Source: Paenibacillus pabuli (GTDB lineage Bacteria > Bacillota > Bacilli > Paenibacillales > Paenibacillaceae). From it: 64,000 bases of DNA. The notes below the pieces were generated by a model. It had not been told where the DNA came from. It was given only the letters and a program-made list of their open reading frames with translations, and did not search any database. Where the stretch lies: positions 7,130,001 to 7,194,000 of the forward strand of contig NZ_CP073714.1 in the NCBI RefSeq assembly GCF_023101145.1, read 5' to 3'. Made by a program: the position numbers and the translations under genes. Below, piece by piece: positions 26,601-35,151 of this stretch. Each line of letters starts with the position of its first letter. Position 1 is the stretch's first letter.

Positions 26601-26990
26601 TTACTGGTTATATTTGCTGAATGCATCCTGATCTGCCTGCACATTTTCCAAATATACAATCTGTCCCGCTTCATTCACACGAGCGATATCGATGCCTGTT
26701 TTGGCATACACCGTTCCGTCCGCAGCTTGTCCGCATACTGCCCAGTTCGTTTGATAGCTTCCATCCGGCTGAAGCTTCCATTGATCCCACATATGTTTCA
26801 CATCGCTATTGTATTCATAGAAAGCCTTCATAAAACCATCGAATCCGGTTCTGCTGGTGCCGTTCAGCACAATCTCGGCATCCGGTGTAAACAGGGACAA
26901 CAGATCCTGCATCGCACGTTCGTCTGTACGAGAAGCGTCAAATAAACGGAAATAATGGTTTAACATTGTTGTAGTGCTTGTTGTGCTCAT
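26601..26990 (-). CDS. NTF2/SnoaL-like small protein
   Basis: 129 residues. Cone-shaped NTF2-like fold inferred from HYFRLFDASRTDERAMQDLLSLFTPDAEIVLNG followed by the strands QTNWAVCGQ and IDIARVNEAGQIVYLENVQ. The family includes small isomerases, cyclases and stress proteins; the catalytic residues are not diagnostic here. AGGAGGAA precedes ATG 26990. Divergent from an ArsR-type regulator, with operator-like palindromes between them, one lying in the spacer of its probable promoter (-10 TATAAG at 27026-27031). Confidence 0.8.
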   Translation of the reverse strand: MSTTSTTTMLNHYFRLFDASRTDERAMQDLLSLFTPDAEIVLNGTSRTGFDGFMKAFYEYNSDVKHMWDQWKLQPDGSYQTNWAVCGQAADGTVYAKTGIDIARVNEAGQIVYLENVQADQDAFSKYNQ

Positions 26991-27030
26991 TCATATTCCT
27001 CCTAAAAGTATACGATCCGGTTTTGCTTAT

Positions 27031-27050
27031 AGTTCGAAAAATTTCAAACT
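27031..27050. promoter_or_regulatory. candidate ArsR-type operator 1
   Basis: AGTTCGAAAAATTTCAAACT is an imperfect 20-bp palindrome upstream of the NTF2-like gene. It adjoins a minus-strand TATAAG. Confidence 0.5.
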
Positions 27051-27100
27051 GAATAACCGAGATGAACTGTACCACACTTTCCATCCTAAGAACAACCCTC

Positions 27101-27120
27101 AGTTCGAAAAAAATCAAACA
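27101..27120. promoter_or_regulatory. candidate ArsR-type operator 2
   Basis: AGTTCGAAAAAAATCAAACA repeats operator 1 with 4 changes, 70 bp away, close to the regulator start. Confidence 0.45.
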
Positions 27121-27156
27121 TTGAAAGAAATTGTCGAATATGCTACCGTCATAGAT

Positions 27157-27474
27157 ATGAAAACACCAACGATACCTATGACTTCGGAATTGAATTTGAC
27201 CACGGTCTGCAACGCACTAGGTGATCCGGTTCGGATGAAAATTGCACACTGTCTGGCCAGTTCTGGCGAGAAAAACTGTTCTGCCTTCGAAGTAGATCAT
27301 ATCTCCAAATCAACGTTGTCTCATCACATCAAAATCTTGCGTGAAGCAGGCCTTATCCAGCCTCGCATTGAAGGCAAACAACACTTCTACTCTCTGCGAA
27401 AGGATGATTTGAACACCCGCTTTCCCGGTCTTGTTGAGATGATTTTGAACACAAACGAGGAATATGCACATTAA
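27157..27474 (+). CDS. ArsR-family transcriptional regulator
   Basis: 105 residues from ATG 27157; no strong ribosome binding site is visible and Met8 (27178) is an alternative. The wHTH is clear: LGDPVRMKIAHCL, then the recognition helix KSTLSHHIKILREAGL (51-66) and the wing IEGKQHFYSLRKDDL. Cys32 and Cys41 are present but not in the classic CxC arsenic site. It probably represses itself and the divergent NTF2-like gene via the paired AGTTCGAAA sites. Confidence 0.85.
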   Translation: MKTPTIPMTSELNLTTVCNALGDPVRMKIAHCLASSGEKNCSAFEVDHISKSTLSHHIKILREAGLIQPRIEGKQHFYSLRKDDLNTRFPGLVEMILNTNEEYAH

Positions 27475-27537
27475 GTAAAACTAAACTTGATTTATACAAT
27501 ACATCACCTTTTGAATGGTATAGAGGAGGCTAATTTT

Positions 27538-28359
27538 TTGGATAAAAAAGCGGCAAAAATTCTGCTGGGCACCTTCTGGGGAAGCGGCGGCTGGAAAACA
27601 ATATCGGCTCCCTTCTCTGGGGATGACTTTGAATATGCCAAAAGCAAAGGTGTCATGTTCGATCCGCTGACCATTACCCATGATGACATCGTTGCACGTT
27701 TGCATAAGATTCATCAGGACAACTCCATCAAGCAACGGGTAGTATCGGCATTTCTACACAGTTTGTCCACCAAAAGAGTGTATCTGCGCAGCGCACTTTC
27801 CAGCTGGGCTTTAACGTCACAACTGCCTTTGCATACCTACGAGGAACGCCGTGCACTGCATGCCAATACCAGCTCCTGCGGGGATTGTAACTTGCTGCGA
27901 CTTCAATCGGACAGAACGTATACGGACGTTGATCTCAACGTATTGAACTTTGAACGGGTGAAATGGGGCGGGGTTCGCCATAATAACCTGCTGTACTGCC
28001 TGATGGATCTGGATCTGCTGCTGGCTAGCAAGGAAGCCGTCTATGAAGTGACTGACGCAGACATCGCTATCCTCGTGAGCATGCTTGAAGCAGCGCAGAC
28101 CTGTGAGCCTCATGAGAGCGCACGCGGACTGGAAAAGCGTTGGAAAGGCTTGTTTCCATCCAGCAAACAGGAACGGGACGCAATTCTCGAAATCTGGGGT
28201 GCATCCGGTCTGCTTGTTCCGCAGGATAAACCACGAAAAGGGAGAGGCGGGTATAGCGACTTCCACTTTGCCGCAACCTGGCAGGGCGATGACGGCTATA
28301 GCGCTGATGCAGCCATTTCCATCTTTGGCTCCCATCTTCCCCAGACTCTAAGCCCTTAA
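27538..28359 (+). CDS. hypothetical protein
   Basis: 273 residues from TTG at 27538, chosen because AGAGGAGGC lies just upstream. I do not recognise the family. It looks globular and soluble, with no signal peptide or membrane segment. Visible features are a CGDC pair near the middle (SSCGDCNLL) and a helical region EEANFL-like at the start being excluded by the chosen start. The N-terminus LLGTFWGSGGWK and C-terminus FAATWQGDDGYSADAAISIFG suggest a compact domain. It lies 63 bp after the ArsR gene in the same direction and may be part of its regulon. Confidence 0.6.
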   Translation: MDKKAAKILLGTFWGSGGWKTISAPFSGDDFEYAKSKGVMFDPLTITHDDIVARLHKIHQDNSIKQRVVSAFLHSLSTKRVYLRSALSSWALTSQLPLHTYEERRALHANTSSCGDCNLLRLQSDRTYTDVDLNVLNFERVKWGGVRHNNLLYCLMDLDLLLASKEAVYEVTDADIAILVSMLEAAQTCEPHESARGLEKRWKGLFPSSKQERDAILEIWGASGLLVPQDKPRKGRGGYSDFHFAATWQGDDGYSADAAISIFGSHLPQTLSP

Positions 28360-28425
28360 CCAGCTCTAGGTCTGCTTAAACCTGGTTATATGAATGACGA
28401 ACAAATACTTAACTGGGTATAGTAA

Positions 28426-28458
28426 AAAACACTGTAGCTCGAAAGCTTGCAGTGTTTT
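28426..28458 (+). terminator. terminator after hypothetical gene
   Basis: AAAACACTG (28426-28434) with CAGTGTTTT (28450-28458); an inner AGCTCGAAAGCT stem extends it. Confidence 0.7.
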
Positions 28459-28526
28459 ACTGAAAATTGACCGATAATTTTCCGATAGCATCAAGGATCA
28501 AGACATATTTGAAAGACGACTTACTA

Positions 28527-28560
28527 AGTGTGGAAATCAATCCACACTTTTCGTTTTTAT
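28527..28560 (+). terminator. second terminator-like hairpin
   Basis: AAGTGTGG and CCACACTT (28527-28534/28543-28550), followed by TTCGTTTTTA. It is separate from the hairpin 70 bp upstream; no gene lies between them. Confidence 0.65.
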
Positions 28561-28667
28561 TTAATTGAAACAATTTACTCTTTATTACCTAATTCAGTCT
28601 TAAACAAACTAATTTAATGGATTATGCATTTACACTATGAAGGACTAGACATGCCATCCTGCCCGAT

Positions 28668-30992
28668 TTATTCTAAACTTTTTAACGATTCAATCATATT
28701 AATTCGGGAAACCTTACTCCGAAGCATCAAGTTAGAGAGCGCGGTAAGCAAAAATGCAATCATGATTGAAATCAGCATAACAAATATATTTATCTGATCT
28801 GGGATTTGTTGATGGGTACTCGATAGCGCCTCAATGATAATGGAATACATGTATACGCTGATCGGCAGTGCTATAATGACCGCAAAGGTGGTGAGTATCA
28901 TGTTCTCAGAGAAAATAAGTCTATTTATTTTATATTTTTGATAACCCAATACCTTAAGAGTAGCCAGCTCGCGATTTCTTTCATAAATGTTGATGGAGGA
29001 TATGGTGTAGATGGCGCCAAACGAAAGAATAACAGCACTAATGATAAACATGATAAAGATAAAACTATTCTGCTTCATAATAAATTGTGCAGATTTTTTC
29101 AAATCATCCTTGTCCGCGATTGTATCTACCAGATTGTCTTGTTCGAAGAACTGTCGTACGTTAGTAAGATCTGTGGCATTTGTAGCTTTCACTAGAATTG
29201 TGGTTGGGTTGTAGTCGATCCCAAAACTCTCCAGATACGCTGTCGAGCAAAAGAAAGACGGATTGGAATACTGATTAGATATTTGTGCAACCTTCATATC
29301 GACCGTTTTATTCGCAAACGAAGGATCAGTGAATCGAATTCGGATCGTATCCCCTATCGCAACCTTATAGTGATCCGCATATGATTTTGGTACCAGCACA
29401 CCGCTGTCCATAAGTGTTATTGGATTATCTTTCCCGTCGAAAAATTGGATAAGTGCGTTGTCCTTCTGCGTAACGGTTAGAGTGGCATTCTCATGATCAT
29501 CTCCCTTGGCGAATTCCACAGGAAAGGTCGATTGATAATAACTGCTTTCAATCCCAGTGGGTAATTCCACCTTTTCTAGCTCTGCCCCACTCGTGTATTC
29601 AACCTTCAGATCATAGGTATTCACCTCTTCGATCTGGTCGGCCACCCTTTGTAAGGACGTTTGTGTCCCGAACGCAGTGATCAACAACACTGTGCTCACA
29701 ACGACACCAACGGAACTTGCTATCGCCTTTTGCTTATTAAGAAAGATGTTTCTCAAAATGAGTTTATTGCTATAGGGAATACGTCCCCACATTTTCGGCA
29801 GCTGTTCAATGAGCAGTTTTTTCATCTTCTTCGGCGGTTTAGGCCTCATCGCCTGTGCTGCATGTTCTCGAAGGATACCTATGCCGCTCAAGTAACATGC
29901 CATCATGCCGAATGCACTCGAGAACAGGATAGGCATAATGATCGAGAAGGGAGATAAGGAGAAGGTTATGCTCGGCAACGAGTAGGATCTAGCATTCGAC
30001 GCCTCAATCATTGGAACAAATATGATTGCCGAAACGATACAACCAAGAATGGAACCTATGATTCCGACTAGTACCGGGAAACCCATGTAATGTAGCATGA
30101 TGCTGCTGTTCTTCACGCCTAACGCCTTCATAATTCCTACTTGGTTCCTTTGCGAATCGATAATCCGTGACATGGTGAGGAAGAGAATGATCGCTTCGAT
30201 GATAAAGAGAACCAGCGGAATAACCTTGCTCATCAATTTATTGTTATAGACCGTTTGTTGAAGCTGCGAGTAATTGAATGTTCGCTCTTTACTTATTTGA
30301 CTTACATAAGAAAGTTGTTGAGACTGCGCTTCAACATTTTGGCCTAATCGGTCTATATCGTACCCTTCTTCAGCGTCAATCAAAACCTCATTATAATAAA
30401 GGTTACCTGCGATTCGAGGAATCCCCGCTTCAGCCACATATGCAAATCCCGAAGTTTTGTGATCCTGGGTTTCGTTCTTTTTGGCATATTCCACATTTTC
30501 GCCCAAGCCGCTAATGGTGAATGGCACTTCCTGGTCATTAACGCTTAACTTCATTTGATCCCCGACTCTGTACTGGTGTTCCTTGGCGTAATGGGAATCA
30601 AGCAAGATTTGATCCTGGCGAGACGGAATGCTGCCCTCAATTATAGTAGGCGTATTAATGCTATTGATTTCGGGGATGGAGTGGATCTTTAAAGTTGCTT
30701 TAGTATCACCAAATGATTGCGTCGCATCAAAGGTATACCGTCCCTCCACCTTCTTTATCCCTTCAATTCCACTCAACTTCGACATATCCTGCTTGGATAC
30801 TTGGTCGTAGTAAACGTTTAAGTCACTTAAATTATGGGTTTGAAAGTAATCCTTCGAATAAGAGCTAAGGTTATCACTTAACGTAACCAGCCCCGTGTAG
30901 AAAAAGGCCCCTATGGTGATAACCAATACAAAGGCCAGAAATTGACCGATTGATTGCTTGATATCCCTTAACAATTTTTTTAGTAATTTCAT
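28668..30992 (-). CDS. ABC transporter permease, FtsX/MacB type
   Basis: 774 residues from ATG 30992, which overlaps the ATPase stop codon by one base. Architecture: TM helix at ~17-35, an extracytoplasmic domain, three TM segments (~260-370), a second TM (after NIFLNKQKAIASS), another extracytoplasmic domain, and a C-terminal three-TM FtsX domain (GAIYTISSINIYERNRELATLKVLGYQ). Two FtsX domains in one chain make it a full-size permease of the lipoprotein/peptide-export type. Forms one transporter with the preceding ATPase (30992-31696). Function probably in antimicrobial-peptide or envelope-stress resistance; substrate unknown. Confidence 0.88.
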   Translation of the reverse strand: MKLLKKLLRDIKQSIGQFLAFVLVITIGAFFYTGLVTLSDNLSSYSKDYFQTHNLSDLNVYYDQVSKQDMSKLSGIEGIKKVEGRYTFDATQSFGDTKATLKIHSIPEINSINTPTIIEGSIPSRQDQILLDSHYAKEHQYRVGDQMKLSVNDQEVPFTISGLGENVEYAKKNETQDHKTSGFAYVAEAGIPRIAGNLYYNEVLIDAEEGYDIDRLGQNVEAQSQQLSYVSQISKERTFNYSQLQQTVYNNKLMSKVIPLVLFIIEAIILFLTMSRIIDSQRNQVGIMKALGVKNSSIMLHYMGFPVLVGIIGSILGCIVSAIIFVPMIEASNARSYSLPSITFSLSPFSIIMPILFSSAFGMMACYLSGIGILREHAAQAMRPKPPKKMKKLLIEQLPKMWGRIPYSNKLILRNIFLNKQKAIASSVGVVVSTVLLITAFGTQTSLQRVADQIEEVNTYDLKVEYTSGAELEKVELPTGIESSYYQSTFPVEFAKGDDHENATLTVTQKDNALIQFFDGKDNPITLMDSGVLVPKSYADHYKVAIGDTIRIRFTDPSFANKTVDMKVAQISNQYSNPSFFCSTAYLESFGIDYNPTTILVKATNATDLTNVRQFFEQDNLVDTIADKDDLKKSAQFIMKQNSFIFIMFIISAVILSFGAIYTISSINIYERNRELATLKVLGYQKYKINRLIFSENMILTTFAVIIALPISVYMYSIIIEALSSTHQQIPDQINIFVMLISIMIAFLLTALSNLMLRSKVSRINMIESLKSLE

Positions 30993-31696
30993 CACCACTC
31001 AATCCCTTCAACGCTTTGTTTATGCTCATTGACCGTTACGCTTTCGATTTTTCCGCTTTTCACCCGAATGATTTTATCCGCCATGGGCACAATTGCGGAG
31101 TTATGTGTTACCAACACAACACATTTTTTCGTTTCCGTGTTCAAATCCTGAAGCAGTTTCAAAACGGACTTACCAGTCACATAATCTAATGCACCAGTCG
31201 GCTCATCGCAGAGTAATAACAAGGGGTTCTTTGCAACTGCACGCGCTATTGCAACTCGCTGCTGTTCTCCTCCGGAGAGCTGAGACGGGAAGTTTTTTAT
31301 CCGATTCTTCAAGCCGACTTTATTTAATATCTCTTTGGCATCCAAATGGTCTTTGCATACTTCAGTGGCGAATTCAACGTTCTCTAAAGCATTCAAATTG
31401 GGGATTAAGTTATAGAATTGAAAGACAAAACCTACCTTCTCGGCGCGATATCCCGTAAGCTTCTTTTCGTTGAAGCTAGTAATATCCTTATCGCCAACAG
31501 TCACTTTACCCGAGGTGGCCGTATCCATGCCACCAAGTATATTCAGAATCGTGCTTTTGCCTGCTCCGCTTGCACCTAGAACAACCACGAATTCGCCCTC
31601 GTTAATGGAAAAGTCAACGCCGTTCAGCGCCTTGATCGGCACTTCGCCAATTTTGTATTCTTTCGTCACGCTTTTAAATTCGATTAATGTTTTCAT
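30992..31696 (-). CDS. ABC transporter ATPase, MacB/LolD type
   Basis: 234 residues from ATG 31696, preferred because GGGGAGAGAG is seven bases upstream. Walker A GASGAGKS (41-48), signature LSGGEQQRVAIARA, Walker B LLLCDEPTGALD, H-loop VLVTHN. It is coupled to the permease by an overlapping stop/start. Transcribed from the promoter at 31808-31836, which carries nested inverted repeats. Confidence 0.92.
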   Translation of the reverse strand: MKTLIEFKSVTKEYKIGEVPIKALNGVDFSINEGEFVVVLGASGAGKSTILNILGGMDTATSGKVTVGDKDITSFNEKKLTGYRAEKVGFVFQFYNLIPNLNALENVEFATEVCKDHLDAKEILNKVGLKNRIKNFPSQLSGGEQQRVAIARAVAKNPLLLLCDEPTGALDYVTGKSVLKLLQDLNTETKKCVVLVTHNSAIVPMADKIIRVKSGKIESVTVNEHKQSVEGIEW

Positions 31697-31770
31697 AAAT
31701 TTCTCTCTCCCCATTATTTATTTGTCATACTTCTGGTGCTCCCTTTGGCAAGGGTATTTTTATTTATGTA

Positions 31771-31836
31771 AGTATGTTAGTGTATGAGTATGTCACTCAT
31801 GTAGCATACTATAATTCCATTACAAACAATTGTCAA
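31771..31836 (-). promoter_or_regulatory. promoter and nested operator of the MacB-type exporter
   Basis: Minus strand TTGACA (31831-31836), 17-bp spacer, TATAGT (31808-31813). Immediately downstream lies a nested inverted repeat: AGTATG (31771-31776)/CATACT (31805-31810) outside and ATGAGT (31784-31789)/ACTCAT (31795-31800) inside, overlapping the expected start site. Confidence 0.7.
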
Positions 31837-31890
31837 TAACTGGACTCTGTGTAAAAAAAATCATCAGTTACCCCTAAGAATGATTGTTTA

Positions 31891-31919
31891 TTGACAAATT
31901 TTCGCATATAAGTTATGTT
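31891..31919 (+). promoter_or_regulatory. promoter of the YtrA-type operon
   Basis: TTGACA (31891-31896), 17-bp spacer, TATGTT (31914-31919), about 45 bp before the regulator start. Divergent from the MacB-type promoter. Confidence 0.7.
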
Positions 31920-31964
31920 TTCCTGCTAGATGTGTAACAAACTACAATGCTGAGTGGTGAGGTA

Positions 31965-32333
31965 ATGAGCGTCACTTTCGACGAAAAGCAGCCAATTTTT
32001 CAACAAGTAGCAGATATCATTGAGGACGATATTCTCAACGGAACTTACCGAGAGGACGAGCAAATTCTTTCCGTTGCTCAGTTTTCTCAGCTCTTTCAAA
32101 TCAATCCAGCGACTGTTGTGAAGGGAATTGGCCTGCTCGTAAATGAAGAAATATTGTATAAAAAAAGAGGGCTTGGCATGTATGTCTCGTCTGATGCCAA
32201 ACAAAAGATTAAGAATAAGCGAAGAAATCGTTTTTATAAGGAATTACTGTCCAATCTCATTTGTGAAGCTGACAAACTTGAACTGGCAACCGAGGATATC
32301 ATTGAGATGATTAAACAATTAAGGAAGGAATGA
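31965..32333 (+). CDS. GntR-family regulator, YtrA subfamily
   Basis: 122 residues from ATG 31965; GGTGAGG is close upstream, and an ATG at 31947 has none. The short protein has only the GntR wHTH (PIFQQVADIIEDDILNGTYREDEQ, FSQLFQINPATVVKGIGLLV, wing KKRGLGMYV) and a ~40-residue helical tail, which is the YtrA pattern. It is followed by an ATPase gene and a membrane protein gene, exactly as in ytrABC. It probably represses this operon and perhaps the divergent ABC exporter. Confidence 0.88.
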   Translation: MSVTFDEKQPIFQQVADIIEDDILNGTYREDEQILSVAQFSQLFQINPATVVKGIGLLVNEEILYKKRGLGMYVSSDAKQKIKNKRRNRFYKELLSNLICEADKLELATEDIIEMIKQLRKE

Positions 32334-32340
32334 TTTCATT

Positions 32341-33210
32341 GTGAGCATCTTGGTGAGTTGCGACAAATTAAATAAGAAATATGGTCAAACCTACGCATTA
32401 CGGGATCTAGATATACAGCTGGAGGAAAACGTTATTTACGGCTTGCTCGGACGAAACGGCGCTGGCAAAACAACCTTGCTAAACATCATAGCAGGTGGAC
32501 TACTCGCGAACGACGGCAGCATTGAGGTAAGAGGTAAAAGGCTGGGTAAAGGAGCACTTCCAGAAGATTGCTGTTTCGTACGGGAGAATAACAAGCTATT
32601 TGGAGGAGCCCGATTGATTGAGATTTTGCAGTTCGCTGCAAATTTCTATCCCAATTGGGACTGGACGTTTGCTCATAAGCTTCTTCAAACGTTTGAGCTT
32701 GATCCCAACAGAAAAATCAAACAGCTCTCAAGAGGTACAGAATCACTCGTAGGAAACATCATCGGTCTGTCTAGCCGATCATCGTTGACATTATTCGACG
32801 AACCGGTGCTTGGACTTGATGTATTGATGCGGGAAAGGTTTTACAAGGAACTTTTGGAGGATTACGCCAATCATCCCCGTACAATTTTACTTTCTACGCA
32901 TTTGATTGATGAAATCGCCCCAATCGCAGAAAGAGTCTATATCATTGATGAGGGCTCCCTCCTGCTTCATGACGAGATGAATCGGATACGGATGGCAGCT
33001 TATTTGATTCGTGGAAATTCAAATGCCGTAGCTTTGTTCACAAAAGGAAAGCGAGTATTACATACAGAATCTTACGGCCATGGAAAGCTTGCCGCCATCT
33101 ACGAAAAATTCAAGGATGAGGACAGGCTGCAGGCCCGCAAACTAGACATAACTATTGAAAATTTGACGCTTCAGAAGTTTTTTTCGTATTTGATCGAAGG
33201 AGGTCGTTAA
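32341..33210 (+). CDS. ABC transporter ATPase, YtrB-like
   Basis: 289 residues, GTG start at 32341 with AAGGAAGGA upstream. Walker A GRNGAGKT, Walker B LTLFDEPVLGLD, H-loop LLSTHLIDE. The signature is unusual: QLSRGTESLVGN instead of LSGGQ, a degenerate form also seen in YtrB-like and BcrA-like proteins. The C-terminal ~100 residues extend past the ATPase. Partner of the membrane protein that follows directly. Confidence 0.85.
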   Translation: MSILVSCDKLNKKYGQTYALRDLDIQLEENVIYGLLGRNGAGKTTLLNIIAGGLLANDGSIEVRGKRLGKGALPEDCCFVRENNKLFGGARLIEILQFAANFYPNWDWTFAHKLLQTFELDPNRKIKQLSRGTESLVGNIIGLSSRSSLTLFDEPVLGLDVLMRERFYKELLEDYANHPRTILLSTHLIDEIAPIAERVYIIDEGSLLLHDEMNRIRMAAYLIRGNSNAVALFTKGKRVLHTESYGHGKLAAIYEKFKDEDRLQARKLDITIENLTLQKFFSYLIEGGR

Positions 33211-33211
33211 A

Positions 33212-33889
33212 TTGGGTGCTTTGACCGTTCATTTAAAGGCAACCTATTTGCAATTGAGGATTTATATATGGATGGTCATTATTTTAATCCTCCTTGGCAG
33301 GTTGGCTGAATTCATTGTTGGCCTCTTTATAGACAGCAGTCAAAACACAGGAATCGCGGATGGCAACCTGCTGCTGCTTATTTTGCTCATTTTCGCAATC
33401 GTACTTCCGCTTAGCTATTACAACCGCATCGTACATTTAGGAGCAAGCCGGAAACAATATTTTTTCGGGCTTCAATTCGTTTATACCGTGTGGGCAGTGG
33501 CCATCGCTTTATTCAATTCTTTATGGTCTATGCTTGAAGTGAATGTACTCCACAAAAACACCGTAAATCTTATTGAAGCGTTTCATTGGAATGACTTTGG
33601 CGTGGCAGGTTCTTTTCTCTATCAAACCATTTTTTATTTGATGACGATGGCGCTCCTAAGCATGCTGATCTCCGGCTACCACCACCTTGTTGGTTGGCTG
33701 CTGTGGGTGCTATTCATTGTGGCGATTCCAACCGGAACAGCGATTCCTGCGCTACGCGCTCATGTTGTTTCATTTTTTGAAGCATTGTTATTTAACAGCT
33801 CACTACTCAAGGGCGTTGGATTTAATCTTGTGCTTTTCATCGTGTTCGTGGCCGGTGGTTGGTTTTTCACCAAGGGGAGAACATACTAA
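33212..33889 (+). CDS. ABC transporter membrane protein, YtrC/D-like
   Basis: 225 residues, TTG start at 33212 with GAAGGAGG upstream, one base after the ATPase stop. Six hydrophobic stretches: IYIWMVIILILLGRLAEFIVG, LLLLILLIFAIVLPLSYY, VYTVWAVAIALFNSLW, FYLMTMALLSMLISG, WVLFIVAIPTGTAIPA and FNLVLFIVFVAGGWFF. No conserved motif beyond the membrane pattern. The ATPase-plus-single-membrane-protein layout behind a YtrA regulator suggests an exporter induced by cell-wall antibiotics; that is an inference. Confidence 0.7.
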   Translation: MGALTVHLKATYLQLRIYIWMVIILILLGRLAEFIVGLFIDSSQNTGIADGNLLLLILLIFAIVLPLSYYNRIVHLGASRKQYFFGLQFVYTVWAVAIALFNSLWSMLEVNVLHKNTVNLIEAFHWNDFGVAGSFLYQTIFYLMTMALLSMLISGYHHLVGWLLWVLFIVAIPTGTAIPALRAHVVSFFEALLFNSSLLKGVGFNLVLFIVFVAGGWFFTKGRTY

Positions 33890-33925
33890 ACTATCTGGGT
33901 AGAAGCTTTGGTTACAATAATGACA

Positions 33926-33955
33926 TCGACAGATTTCCTGTTTAGCTCGTATAAT
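33926..33955 (+). promoter_or_regulatory. promoter of the TagO-like gene
   Basis: TCGACA (33926-33931), 18-bp spacer, perfect TATAAT (33950-33955). It lies inside the longest possible reading frame, so the start must be downstream (33995). Confidence 0.6.
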
Positions 33956-33994
33956 AGGGGGAAATGGGTAGATTGGAGTGAATCAAGCGAATTT

Positions 33995-34954
33995 ATGGTA
34001 TACATACTGGCTTTTATGCTGTCTTTTGCTGTCGTGGTTCTGCTTATTCCGCCGCTTGGTCGATTGGCGCATCGGCTCGACTTTGTGGACAAGCCCCGGC
34101 AAGATGTGGAGCGCAAACTGCACAGACAGCCCATTCCACTGACGGCGAGTTACGCAATATTTACCGGATTCTTCCTGACATACATTGTTCTGACGAAAGA
34201 AATTTCATGGGAAACGGCGGCCCTGGTCGCTGGCGGAATGCTTCTATTAACGATTGGTACGATCGATGACTGGTACAAAACCAAAGGCAAAGACTTCCCT
34301 GCCCTGCCTAAAATGATCATTCAGGTCTCGGCGGCCGTGCTCGTATTTGCTTCCGGTATTGCGTTCACTGGATTCGTGAACCCTTTCAACTCCGAATACA
34401 TCATGCTCCCGGTCTGGCTGCAATTCATTCTGACGATCCTGTGGATCTTCGGTGTGACAACAGTCATTAACTTCACGGATGGCATGGATGGGCTGGCAGG
34501 CGGTTTGTCTGCTATCTCGGCCATTACATTGTTTATCGTTGCAATGACCAAGGGCCAAACGGATTCTGCGCTCATGGCTATTACGCTGGTTGGTGTAACC
34601 CTTGGTTATCTGAAATATAACAAAGCTCCCGCCAAGGTTTTCATGGGCGATGCAGGGGCTACATTTCTCGGATTCATCCTGGCGGTGATCGCCTTGGACG
34701 GTGCATTCAAACAAGCTACCATGCTGTCCATTTTCATCCCGATCCTGGCACTCGGTGTGCCGATCTTCGACAACATTTTTGTGGTCATCAAGCGTTTTAT
34801 CCAAGGCAAAGCCATCTATCAGGCAGATGCGAGTCAAGCTCATTATCGCTTGTTGCGTGCTGGTCTGAATCACAAACAGGTGGTTGGCGTCCTGTACCTC
34901 ATCAGTACCTGCCTCTGCCTCTCATCCATTATTTTGATGCTGGTGGAGATGTAA
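33995..34954 (+). CDS. tagO: undecaprenyl-phosphate N-acetylaminosugar-1-phosphate transferase (TagO/WecA-like)
   Basis: 319 residues from ATG 33995; the only later in-frame start after the promoter, with GGAGTGA 13 bases upstream. About ten transmembrane helices with the MraY/WecA family loops: GTIDDWYK, FTDGMDGLAGG, VFMGDAGATFLGF, and a His-rich loop near the end. TagO transfers GlcNAc-1-phosphate to undecaprenyl phosphate, the first step of wall teichoic acid or other surface polymers. It stands alone, next to the ytr-type operon, with a terminator at 34991. A role in teichuronic or S-layer-linked polysaccharide is equally possible. Confidence 0.85.
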   Translation: MVYILAFMLSFAVVVLLIPPLGRLAHRLDFVDKPRQDVERKLHRQPIPLTASYAIFTGFFLTYIVLTKEISWETAALVAGGMLLLTIGTIDDWYKTKGKDFPALPKMIIQVSAAVLVFASGIAFTGFVNPFNSEYIMLPVWLQFILTILWIFGVTTVINFTDGMDGLAGGLSAISAITLFIVAMTKGQTDSALMAITLVGVTLGYLKYNKAPAKVFMGDAGATFLGFILAVIALDGAFKQATMLSIFIPILALGVPIFDNIFVVIKRFIQGKAIYQADASQAHYRLLRAGLNHKQVVGVLYLISTCLCLSSIILMLVEM

Positions 34955-34990
34955 TATCAGAAACAAACGTTACAACATAAGGTTGTAACA

Positions 34991-35028
34991 AAAGAGACGA
35001 GCCCCCTGATCCTTTGGCTCGTCTCTTT
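34991..35028. terminator. bidirectional terminator
   Basis: Perfect 13-bp stem AAAGAGACGAGCC/GGCTCGTCTCTTT (34991-35003/35016-35028), T-ended on both strands. A smaller inverted pair GTTACAAC/GTTGTAAC (34969-34976/34982-34989) sits just before. Confidence 0.85.
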
Positions 35029-35151
35029 GCTATGTCGCTGGTGATGCGAACTAACCTTTTAATAAGGTAGGCTATCGTTTCTTGCATAGACCTCTGGTCT
35101 CACCCTCTGGCCTTTTCATTACACGTCCTGCCCTGCATCTTATATTCACTC

